From Malurus cyaneus samueli (Eukaryota; Chordata; Aves; Passeriformes; Maluridae): a DNA stretch of 64,000 nucleotides. The stretch lies in NCBI GenBank assembly GCA_009741485.1, contig CM019218.1, forward strand, positions 53,243,612 to 53,307,611. Reading direction: 5' to 3'. Below are positions 22,120 through 32,600 of the stretch, piece by piece. The stretch's first letter is position 1. Each line of letters opens with the position of its first letter. The notes below the pieces were generated by a model. The model worked only from the letters and a program-made list of their open reading frames with translations, was not told the origin of the DNA and did not search any database. Position numbers and translations under genes: made by a program.

Positions 22120-25100
22120 CTTGACCACTGGGCTTGGTCAACAGAGCTGCCTATTGTCCAAGGCCCACTGCTCCTCTGGTTTTGGAAAAGCCCTCAGAGC
22201 TCCAGATCTAAACTCCCTCATGGCTGCCCCACCACAGGCGCTCTGCGTCTGTGGGAATTGGGGCAGCCCCAGTTCAAGGCCCAATTCCAGAGATGAATCC
22301 ATATTTCAGGGCCAAAGCTCCCATGCTTCCTCCCCAACCCAACCATTTCCTGAGCCACAGCCCCCCAAACCACAGCCGGTCCTTGAAAGTAGCTGGGGAT
22401 GTGTCGAGCAGGGCTCAGGGGCTCATTCCCAAGCTGAATTAGTGAGAATCCAAACCATACTGTGTCTCCTGGCTGGCTGTGCTGCTGAAGATGCTCAGCC
22501 CACACACCCGGAGTGCTGCTCTTGGTGGCTGCAGCAGCGCCTTGTCCATGTTCCCAGAGTGTCCACAGGAATCACAGCATCCATGGATTCACACCCACAC
22601 CGCACCCAGGTGTGTTGCAGCACCCCCTATGCCTTTGGAGTGAGCCTGTAAAGTGCAGAAAATGCAATAAACAGGGAACAAAGGGCAGGTCCTGGACAGG
22701 CCCGGGAGGAAACAGCATCAGGAAGTGCACAGGCTCCAAGAGAGATCTGCCTTCCCAGGAAAACATGGCATTCCCTGGAGGAAGAGGTGGGAAAGGGTGA
22801 CCCCATGCAGACAGCTCCTGCAGGACTGCCTACAGCAAACCCACGGTTGGCAGTGGGAGTGAGGGAGAAGCTTCAGGAGGTGGTCTGGGCTTGGCTCCAA
22901 GGCAGCTGAATTCCTCTGGCATCACATCCCTTCCTTTGGCCCATTCAGGAATGCTGAGCAGAGCTGCTCACTGTCGCTGGGCACAGAGGATGAGGGAGGA
23001 GACTGCTGGGGACACTTCCCTAGTCCAGCCACCAGCATTCAGGCTGCCAGAACATCCTGCAGCTCCTTCATGGAGGATTCAAAACTCAGATGCAAACTCT
23101 TCCCCAAATCAGGGACAGATCAGAGGAGGCTGCCAGCTGGAAAATGCACATTTGCTCCCTTGGCTCAGTCTTTGGGATGCTCACTCTATGGCCTTCCACC
23201 TGATCCTTCATCCCCTAGGCATCTTCCCGTAGGACTGCAGAGCATACAGAGCCTATTCTACCCATTTTTTATTTTTTCAAGCTTAATTCAGCCAAGAAGC
23301 TGCAGCCTAGAAGCATGCCAGGCCTCCCTTGTCTTCATTCCCAGCACCCCAGGACAGGCTCCAGGCACCCGCAGCCCTGGGAAATGTCTGTCTTGGCCAA
23401 CAGCAGTGACTCTGCTCCCGGAGGTGACCGGAGAAGGCGTGTGGTGAGATCCCAGGATCGGTCGGAGCCCAGCCCGCCCCACACTGGAGGCAGAAGGTTT
23501 TGGTTCCCAGCTCACCCCTCCAAGCTCAGGGCCCAGGCAGGACTGGTGCCGAGGCAGCGTCCTGGAATCTCTCCGTGTATCCCCAGAGGGAACTTACACA
23601 GGTCCTGGCAGAGGAAGAAAGATGTGCAGGGAGAGTTAATAACTGTGACCTGACTGACTGGTAGAGCTGGAAAATGCAAGAGAGGTTTCGTGGAAACAAA
23701 GCCTTCTTCAGGCCTGGAACAGAAGCAGAAAATGGCACAGCAGGGTTGAGAACAGTTGCTCTGAGCTCAGGGCAATTATCCTAAATTTGGTAATTTAAAA
23801 AAAAAAGGGGTGGAGTTTTTGGGATGGGGAAAAGATGGGAGGGAGATGAAAGGCAGTAGGGTGCTGGGTGCTGTGCACCAGGCCCTGGTCAGTGCTGGCC
23901 ACGCAGGCTGTCCCTGTGCCTGTCCCTGTGCCTATCCCTGTGCCTGTCCCTGTGCCCAGCTTGCCCTCAGATCCTGTTCACCCAAAACTGCTGCACAGCT
24001 GAATCTCAGGGCTCCCCAGGGTGACTCTGCAGCCCCAGCAAAGGCAGTCAGGTGTGCTCAGCAAAGTCCCAGGGCCCGCGTGCCCTTGTCATAGGCCACA
24101 GGTGGCCTTGTGGGGCCACCTTGTATTTTAGATTGAGTGGGGACAGACAAACCCAACCCCAAAACTTTTCCCTCTGCAAGATCCCCTACTTTTTCAAGGT
24201 ATGATGCTCCCCAGTCTTTGTGTCCCATTTTCATCCCTCTCTGGTGGAAAAGCACACTGATTGTCATGGAAAAACAAAAATTTATGGATTTCAGTTTTAT
24301 TAGGAATGCAGAAAAAAATGTGGGGGAAAAAAGCTGTTTAGTGAGACTGAATCTCCAGGGGAAGATGCAAAGGCCTGCTCTGAGCTCTCCTGGTCACATC
24401 AGGGGACTGTGATCCAAGTCTGCCTTGCCATCACTGCTCTGGGGCTGCTCCTGTGACCCTGAGCCAGCTGGGATCCCAGCTCTCCCCTTGGCAAAGGGAA
24501 AGGTCGAGCCTTTCATCCCAGGACATACCTGGCTTCCCTCACCCCACAGCTCTGCAGGGCCATGGTTGTTTCTCTCCCAGGTGACAACAATTTCAGTTTC
24601 TGCTCACTGAATTAGCAAGGAACCCTCCAGTATGTTTATACTAAAAATTCAGCCCAAATGGGAGACTCATAAGGCTCTTCTTGGGGAGAGAGACTGATAA
24701 TGGAGAAGACACTAATGAACTGTCTCCTTCCAGAGGAACTGCAAGTCAGCCCTGTCTCCTTGAGCTGAGCAGAACCCAGTCCCCACAGTCTTGCAGTTTG
24801 CTCCACTGCAGCCCAGATCCCCAAAAGAAAGCAAAGCAAAGCACTAGAATCTTCAAATTATGCAAATTTCAAATTAAATTGGACAGTAGGAAAAAGATAT
24901 CAAGACAGTATGGACTTCCAAAAATATCCCTCCTAGTTGGTAACATGCTCTCTTCCAAGTTGCGGGGTCTCTGGGGCCCCCTTGCTGACCGGTTATGCCT
25001 AGAGATGTCTGAACTGTGCCCAAATATTTCCCTGAGTGTTTACAGCTCAGATGGAGGCTGGAGCTACAAAGGGCAGATGGGAAGGAAGGTCAGTGGGGAT

Positions 25101-25480
25101 GAGCAAGCTCAGGCTGGGAGAAAAACCAAGTTTATTCCATGGCTTTTGAAGGTGACTGCAGCATCCTGCCCTGCACAGGGGCTGGCACAGGCTGCAGTCC
25201 CCAAGGTGAAGGTGAAACATCCCCCCTGAGACCCCCTGGCCTCTGTGGGGCAGGATCAGACCCCACGGCAGGGCCTTGGCACAACCCCCCATAATCCCTG
25301 GCTCATCTCAGCTGGTCCTGTGTGTCCCCTGTGGTTAAAACCAGGAAGGAATTTTCCCCTGGTGCAGCCTCACAGGCTCAGGTGCTGCAGCCCCAGGGAG
25401 AAGTGGGCTCAGGGTGAGCAGAACACAGCCCCCTTGTCCAGCTCCCCTCGCTGGGCCTGAGCCATGTCCCTCACTGCTCA
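22120..25480. other. Intergenic between TNNI1 and LAD1, no gene recognised
   Basis: No exon recognised on either strand. An AATAAA lies at 22666-22671 without an associated gene. A 12-bp repeat of the CCTGTCCCTGTG type occurs at about 23915-23960. AT-richer unique DNA lies at about 24160-24340 and 24590-24950. Confidence 0.45.
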
Positions 25481-25487
25481 CAGTTTC

Positions 25488-25775
25488 CTCAGGAATCACA
25501 ACAGTTCAGGGGTGCCCAGGGACAGGACGAGAGCAATGGCTACAAACTCAAACAAGAAGTTCAGCCTCAGCATGGGGAAGAACTTCTTTCTGTGGAGGAG
25601 GGCTGAGCCCTGGAACAGGTGCCCAGGGAGGGCCTGCAGTCCCCCTGTCTGGAGACATTCCAAACCCATCTGGACATGTGTGTCACTGCTCCAGGTGACC
25701 TTGCCTGGACAGGGCGTTGGACTGGCTGATCCCCAGAAGTCCCTTCCAGCCCCGACCACCCTGTGATTCTGTCAC
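25488..25775 (+). repeat. CR1-type LINE fragment, different subfamily
   Basis: Contains CCCAGGGACAGGACGAGAGC, GTTCAGCCTCAGCATGGGGA, AACTTCTTTCTGTGGAG, CTGGAACAGGTGCCCAGGGA and the tail CCTTCCAGCCCCGACCACCC, TGTGATTCTGTCACT. It is plus orientation and 5'-truncated. Confidence 0.85.
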
Positions 25776-25920
25776 TCCCTGTGCTGTGAAGGTGCAGCTG
25801 TCACAGAACTGCTGGCAGTGAGCAAGGCCTGTTCTGTTCATCATCTGACACGTGATGTCACTTTTGGGGGATGTCCCTCATTCATCATCATTAGACCTGG
25901 AGTATCACAGGAGTGGCATC

Positions 25921-26040
25921 TGATGAGGAGGCCAATCTGCAGGGAATGGAATGGGAATCTGAAGGACAATGAGGCAGGTCTGGTGAGGAGGCCAATCTGC
26001 AGGGAATGGAATAGGAATCTGAGGGACAATGAGGCAGCAT
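25921..26040. repeat. Tandem duplication of a 60-bp unit
   Basis: Two adjacent 60-base units (25921-25980 and 25981-26040) share GAGGAGGCCAATCTGCAGGG and AATGGAAT and differ at only about six positions, so the duplication is recent. Confidence 0.9.
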
Positions 26041-26044
26041 GGTA

Positions 26045-27780
26045 GAACTGCCAAACCAAGATTCATCCTTTTTTTAAAAGAAAGTGTTAAATTCTAAAGG
26101 AAAATAAGCCCTCTGGTAGCTGGTGTCCAGCAGTTCAGACAATGGATATTCCTTTCCTGCAGAAAAGGCTGTGATTTGGCTTGGTTCAGTTTCTGAGCAA
26201 ACACCAATTCCAGACCCTGCTTGGCTTTCTCTCACACCAGAGCTCTCTCTATACCATTGCTCACATTTCCCCAAAGGCTGAATACATTTTAGGTGGAAGG
26301 AGAGCCCTGGACCATCCCAGAATCTGCAAAGCACCATCCCAGGGATGCAGGGAGACCTCCAGCTCCTCCTGGAGCTTTTAAACCCTGATGGGACCTCTGG
26401 GAGCTGTGGCACCACTTCAGTGCTGGGATGGAGCTGAGCAAGAGCGAAAACCCCTTTTCCTGGCCATGGAACCCCACGTCCCAGCTTAGGGGGGAAGCCT
26501 GGGAAGAAAACGCTGCTCCACCACGGCAGAAGAGCAGGGATGAGTATCGGGAGACAGGGAGGAGCTGAGCCATGCCTGAGGCTGAGGGACCAGCACAGCA
26601 CAAGGGATGGAGGTGGAGGGTTCACGGCTGGGCCCCGGGGGAAGCTGAGGAATGCCCTAATTACAGCACAGTTGTGGAAACTGGGAGCTCTCCACTGCCT
26701 TATAGCCAAAGAAACAGGCTCTGAACTGAGACACAGCACCCTGTTCCCAAGGGAAAAACCAATCCTGCTGAAACTGGTCCAGCTCCTTAGAGGGTATTAA
26801 TGAGTTCTGCTCATCACACCAGGGGAAGCTCTGGGCTCCTCCTCGGGCATGTGCAGCTCCCAGGGACAGAGCAGGGGAGAAGGGTTTGGCCTGGAGCTTC
26901 CCTGCTCAGGGCACATCCTGTGGCTCCACTCCCTTGGCCATGAATACAGAGCCTTTCCCTCAGGACTGTGGGTCTGGAACAGCAGATGGGACAGCCTGGA
27001 GCAGGGAGCAGGTCTGGAACAGCAGATGGGACAGTGTGGAAAAGGGAGCAGGTCTGGATAAATCTCAGACTGGTTCCTGGGGCATTCCTTCCCCCACGGA
27101 CTCATCCCTCTGCCTGATTTCATCACCCTCAGCTCTGGGTACCTGCAACTTGGGCTGGGCTTTGGCAACGAACTCAGGGTGGCCTAAATATCTTTGTGAA
27201 GGGAAATCCGGTCTGACAAAGTGACTGTTGTTTGCTGAAGGCATCAATGAGCCTGTGGATAAGGGGGACCTGGGAGACAAGCATTTTCCTGGGCTTCCAG
27301 AAGCCAAGACCTTTAGGTCAAGCACAGCTACGAGGGAAAGTCCAAGCAAAGCTAAATAATCAACCAGCAGAGAGGAAGCAGTAGTGAGATAACAAACTGC
27401 TGATAATTCCTGTGATTTCAGCACAGCCGAGGAGAAGTCTGAGGATGCAGACACTCAGCAGGATCTGGCACCACTTGGAGTTTGGGGATAAAATAGAAAA
27501 GGAAGTTTGGAGGGACATAAAGTGACACACAGAGGGAAAAATCCAACATGACTTCATCTGTGAGAAGAAGGGCTCTGGACTGGCCTTGCCTCCTTGGAAG
27601 TGAAATCTGGGGATTGTGGTGACATCAGGGAAAACAGGAGCTCCGTGGCAGCAAAGACTTCCAGCCATGAGAGGTCAATGCTTTGTGCTGCTGAATGGCT
27701 CAGCAGGACCCATCCATGTTTAAAGGAGGAGATTTCCAGCAGTAGGGAACAAGTCTTGGGAACCTCCTGCTGAAGCATAC
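26045..27780. other. Intergenic, no gene recognised
   Basis: No exon recognised. A direct repeat of about 40 bp (core GGTCTGGAACAGCAGATGGG) occurs twice at 26969-27050. Confidence 0.45.
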
Positions 27781-28480
27781 TTTCTGTATGGGCTGTTTTT
27801 CTGGGTTTGAAGGAAATGGGGCAAACCCATGGAGGTGAAACCCTCAGGGATCTCTGAGGGATCTTGAATAAAGAGGCAACTGTTCAGCTCCGAAGGTTTC
27901 TGAGCTGCAAATAAAACGCTGGGAAGGGGCGAGTGTCAGCAAGGGGGCGAGTGTCAGCCAGGCTCATCCTCTGCCTAATCCCCAGGCACTAAATGCCCAT
28001 CTAGAATTTCTTCAACTTAATAACAAGAGGAATCACAGACTGGGAGGTTTTATATTCCTTTGCTGTGTAGATCCTAGCTGGGGGTGTTCTTTCACTGCCA
28101 CGTTCAGTCTAATCCTTTGGAAAACCCTGCTAAGTCCTGTGCTCCAGTGCTATCCTTTGGCAATGAGTTTTGTGAGCGCCGTGCTCACAGTGCATTAATC
28201 ACAGAGCTTTTATTGCTCTAGAGGAGCTGCTGATGCTGGACTGCTATATATAGTCTGTCAGCAATTAGCAGGATGCTTGCAAGGTTATGGAAGTAATTTT
28301 TTTCCCTTATGCCACAATTCACTGGGTTCTCTGTATGTATGAAAACATGTGAAAGATGAGCGATTAGTGCAAGAAGAAAGAAGAGCAAGAGTGAGCCCTG
28401 CTCGGAGCGGGCGACTTGTTTGACAGGGCCATCTCTTTAAAATGGGATTATAATCAGGAACCTTTGATTAAAATCATTGC
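27780..28480. promoter_or_regulatory. AT-richer, repeat-free block with a perfect MEF2 consensus; candidate enhancer
   Basis: Between TNNI1 and LAD1 a block of about 700 bp is poor in CpG and free of CR1. It carries CTATATATAG at 28244-28253 (an exact match to YTAWWWWTAR), an E-box CAACTG near 27869 and a CTTTGATT LEF/TCF-like site near 28462. These are motif matches only; no function is shown. Confidence 0.3.
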
Positions 28481-29199
28481 TCAGGTCATGGCACACCCCT
28501 GTGGGCAGGAGGTGTGCAGGGCCAGCCCAGCCTCTCAACCAGTTCCTTGGGCTGGTTCAGGGATGGATCTCACTGGGAGCAGAGGTTGTACTCCAGGGGT
28601 CCTGGATGACATTTCCTGCAGGGAATAGAGCCTGGCTGCCCGAGCAGTGGGAGTACTGGGGTCCTGGCCATGCTGTGGGAAAATCCAGGGGACTTGGCTC
28701 TGTGCAGCCTGGGCCCCTCAGCTCCCGATAAGACAACTCCATTCCTTCACTAAAAGCAGTGCCCTGGTGGCTTCACATCTCAGTAGGAGGGGCCACCCTG
28801 TTTAAGGGTGGGGGTCTTGGGACACACCCAGAGGGGGAGATGGGTTTGATGGGCTGGATTCCAGGTGTGGGATGGGTCTGGGCACACAGCTCCTCTCTGG
28901 CACAGAGCTTCAGCACCCAAAAAATTGCATCCTCCCCACGCCCCAGCCCCCTCCCCCCAGACTTTGTGCGCACTCACTGCTGCAGCAATGCTCGTAAGGA
29001 TGTGGAGGCCTTGACAGCTCCATCCAAGACATCTAGAAAGGGCTGGCAGGAGCAGGAGACCCTCCCATGCTCTGTGGAAAGGACTGGACTGCGCCCAGCC
29101 GGAGGTGTTTTAATGACTGTTTTGGATCCCCGGGAGCCAACCTCCTCCCACTCAGCCCGGGGTAATTCACCTCCTCCGCCGGGCTGCAGGAGTTGTTGA

Positions 29200-29618
29200 C
29201 TGGTGGATTGTGGCTGGTAGAACAGGTTCTTTACTGGGAGTTGTCTCCGAAACCCTGGGAGACGTGGATGGCTTGAGCCGCGGATCCCTGCTCGGAGCCT
29301 GGCAGAGAGAAGGGCTCTGGTTTTGCGTGGCACTGCTGGGCAGGGCGGCTCTCGGCCCGCGCCGCTGGCGCACAAATCACAGCCCTGCCTGTGTCAGGTA
29401 GATAAGGAACCATGTGATGCAGCTGCTGGGGAGCGGGTGGCAGGCCGGGTAAAGGTGCACAGGGAAATAACCTTGCAGGGAGTTCCTCCCTCGCTCCCTC
29501 CCTCGCTCCCCGGGGAGCAGAGTGTCCGGACAGCGCTGATCCCTGCGGCTCTCACGGCACCTTGGCCTGGATGCCTGCTCAGGTTCTGGGGGCTCTCTGA
29601 AACTCCCGGGAAGCAGGA
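29200..29618 (+). promoter_or_regulatory. LAD1: LAD1 5' UTR and promoter region (approximate)
   Basis: GC-rich stretch directly upstream of the LAD1 ATG. An AGATAAGG GATA-type site lies near 29400 and a CCCTCGCTCC direct repeat near 29489-29510. No TATA box was identified and the start site is not resolved. Confidence 0.35.
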
Positions 29619-29656
29619 ATGTCCTTCAGCAGAAGGAACTGGTCGGATCTCTCCAG
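29619..29656 (+). CDS. LAD1: LAD1 exon 1 coding part
   Basis: MSFSRRNWSDLS plus AG of codon 13, donor GTAGGT at 29657. It aligns with the human N-terminus and joins in phase to exon 2 (AG+C, Ser). The 5' UTR upstream is not delimited. The following intron is about 3.4 kb. Confidence 0.88.
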
Positions 29657-32600
29657 GTAGGTGCTGTGGATTAATGCTTAACCCTTTCCACTGGCGGCCG
29701 GGAAGGTTGAGGGTGATCTGCTGGTGGCCGAGGGGGCTTGGGAAGAACAGGAAGAGGGGGCAGCTGCCCTGGGGGCATTGTTTGTTGCTTGCAGAGGTGA
29801 ATGCCAGCCCCACGGAGTGCTCGGCGCTGCTGGAGTTTCTTGTGGGTGGGCAAGATCAGAGGCATTTTTGTTTCTACTGCCTGGGGAAGCTGAGCACTGC
29901 GCAGGGGAATTACCTGGATAAGCATTCTCTCCTCATGCTGGATACATGTTGAGTCTGTTTTGCCTCTCTTTGGTTGGGCTGTGCCTCCAGACCTGCCTGG
30001 GAGCTGGCTCGGGGGTTTCCAAACCCCGCATGCCCATGCAGCCCCTGGGTGTGTGTCCTGCTCTGCCCTGCGGAGGCTGCAGCTCCATCCTGTGCTGAGC
30101 AAGCCCTGATTCAGCGGCAGTGACTGAGCAATCCCTGAGCAATCCCCTCAGCTCCCTCAGCCTTCCCAAAGAGTGATCCTCAGCTCCAATGGGAGCATGG
30201 GTGGGAAGGCTCCTGGGCATCCTGAGGTGAGTCAGGGACCCGCACGGGGCTGGAGTGAGGTGGGATCAGCCCTGACCCACTGCAGACCCCAGAGCAGCCC
30301 TGCCGGCCTCGGTTGTGCAGGAGCAGTGATGGAGACTCAAACACAGCCACCCTGTCCCACAAATCAGAGCAGGAGCCCTGGTCCGAGGGGATGTGTGGGC
30401 TCTGAGACTTAATTGCAAACCTCAGTACTTGGTGTAAGAAAGGGGGGTTCATAGAATCCCAGACTGCTTTAGGTTGGAAGGGACCTTAAAGCTCATCCAG
30501 TCCCACTCCCTGCCATGAGCAGGGATACCTTCCACTATTCCAGGTCGCTCCAAGCCCTGTCCAGCCTGGCCTTGGACCCTGCCAGGGATGGGGCAGCCAC
30601 AGCTTCTCTGGGCACCCTGTGGCAGGGCCTCTCTACCCTCATGGTGAAAAATTTCCTAATTTTAATTGAGACCCCACTGCTTGGAGGCCACCAGCTCTCA
30701 GCTGCCTCTGCCATGGATGGGACAGATCCAGAGGCCATCCAGCCCCATCCAGATCCATCTCTTCTGAGCCATGAACCTACCCCACCATAAGCCCAGCTGG
30801 GTCCTGCACCCCTTATGCTTCACAACCCCAGGAGGCATTTCCTGAGCTCTTCTGAGATGAGGCAGCACTGAAATAGCAGAAATGTCAGAAATCTTTGCAG
30901 TAATCATTAACAGGGCAGGAGAGGACAAGGCAGGGACACTTGCCAAAGTTTTTTACCCATCTCCTTGAGGTTAAAAAAGGTAAGACAGCAAAAAATAAAT
31001 CCCTCTTTGAAAAGTGGACAGAAAAATTGGCAGAGCAAATGCATAGCCTGATGGGTGGATCACTTAATCACAAATAACGAGGAGTTGCCTATGAATAGTG
31101 CCAGGTTTTGTGCTGCCTCAGAAGGAGCCAAGGGAATTCAAGGCAGGAAAATCCCATTTTCATTTCAAAGGAGCCTGTGCGTGTAAAAACGAAGAAGTAC
31201 CTGGTTGTCATGAGGATTTAATCCGGAATTAGTGCTCTGTGCTGTCACTGCTTGAGGGACTGGAGTGCTGAGCAGCAGAACGGGAACGTGCGTGTCCCGC
31301 ACAGCCGGGAACCTGACGCTGGGAATGCATGTGCGGGGATCGCTGTGGGCTGGGAATGCGTGAGCAGGGATCGGTGCCGCTGGGAATGCGTTTACAGGGA
31401 TCTCTGCCCTGAGAATACGTGTACAGGGATCTCTGCCCTGAAAATACGTGTGCAAGGATCGCTGCCTCGGAAAAGCGCCGGTGCTGGGCAAACACGGCCG
31501 TGCTGCCGCCCCAGCCTCTCCGGGCTGCGCACGGCTGGGGACGGAGCGGGGCTGCCCCCACCTGGGGATGCTCTCCGGGCACATCACAGCCTTCGTCAGC
31601 CCCGTCTCTCCCGATGCCAAGTGTGACATTGGCATTGGCATTGGCGACCGTCTGGAGCCCCCCAGCAGTGGGTCCGACTGCTGTTCGGGCTGTTCCGCTG
31701 TGGGGGCAGCACGGCCCGGCACTGCACTATCCCCAGCTCTGCCTGTCTCCAGCTCTGCCAGGTCCCCGGCCCTGTCCCCAGCTCTGCCCTGTCCCCGGCA
31801 CTGTCCCCAGCTCGCCCCTGTCCCCAACACTGTCTCCAGCCCTGAGTTCTCAGCCCGTCCCGTCCCCCTCGGTTCCCGTCGCGCTCCGCTGGCCCCGCTG
31901 CGCTCCCTCCTCCCCCGAGCAGGAAGAACAGAAGCCGCAAACACTCGCGGGGGGTAAAGCGGTTTAATTTACGACCGGCTGTGATTACTCAGTAACTCGG
32001 AACCTCCCGCGAGTCCCCGCGGCCGCGCTCGCCGTAACGCAGCCCGACCCCTCTGACTTTCACGTTCCTAAAAGTCAAATTCACGGCAAAGCCTGAGCCC
32101 GGGTGTCGCAGGACGAAGCTGGGATGAGGCGCTGGGATGGACCCTGCGCAGGGAGGCTCTGCTCCATCGGCTTCCCTGCAGTGTTTGTGGCTGATGGAGG
32201 GACATGAACCCGGCTCTGAAAAGCTCCATCCAGCCAATAAAAATATTTTCTAGCACACTTCATGCACCGGCACAGAGTGTGGGAAGGTTTGGCACAAAGA
32301 AAGGATGGCAGAGTTGGTGTTTTCCAGATAACTTTTTATTCAGTGGCATTTTAATAAAAAAAAAAAAAAAAAAAAAAAACCCCAAAAAAACCAACTTGCC
32401 ACATTTGGCTTGTGCAAAATAAAATGTTCAAAGATAATTCCACACCTTGTCTTTTTGGCGCATTCTGTGGCTGTAACAATTCCTAGTCCAGGCACACGCA
32501 GGGAGGAGAAGGAGCCCTGCCAGACCCATCTCCAGGCAGAGCCTCTCAGCAGTTACCTTCAGCCTCTGATATTTTTGCGTCTGAGGCTTTTTGCTCCATA

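Noticed and set aside
31165..31944. 259-codon minus-strand frame as a protein gene
   Set aside because: Much of it is translated from tandem repeats and CpG-rich DNA, with no recognisable domain or splice context. It is kept only as part of the CpG-island finding.
32200..32400. Processed pseudogene ending in the poly-A run at 32356
   Set aside because: No parent coding sequence, no intron-less known gene and no clear target-site duplication could be seen upstream of the A run.
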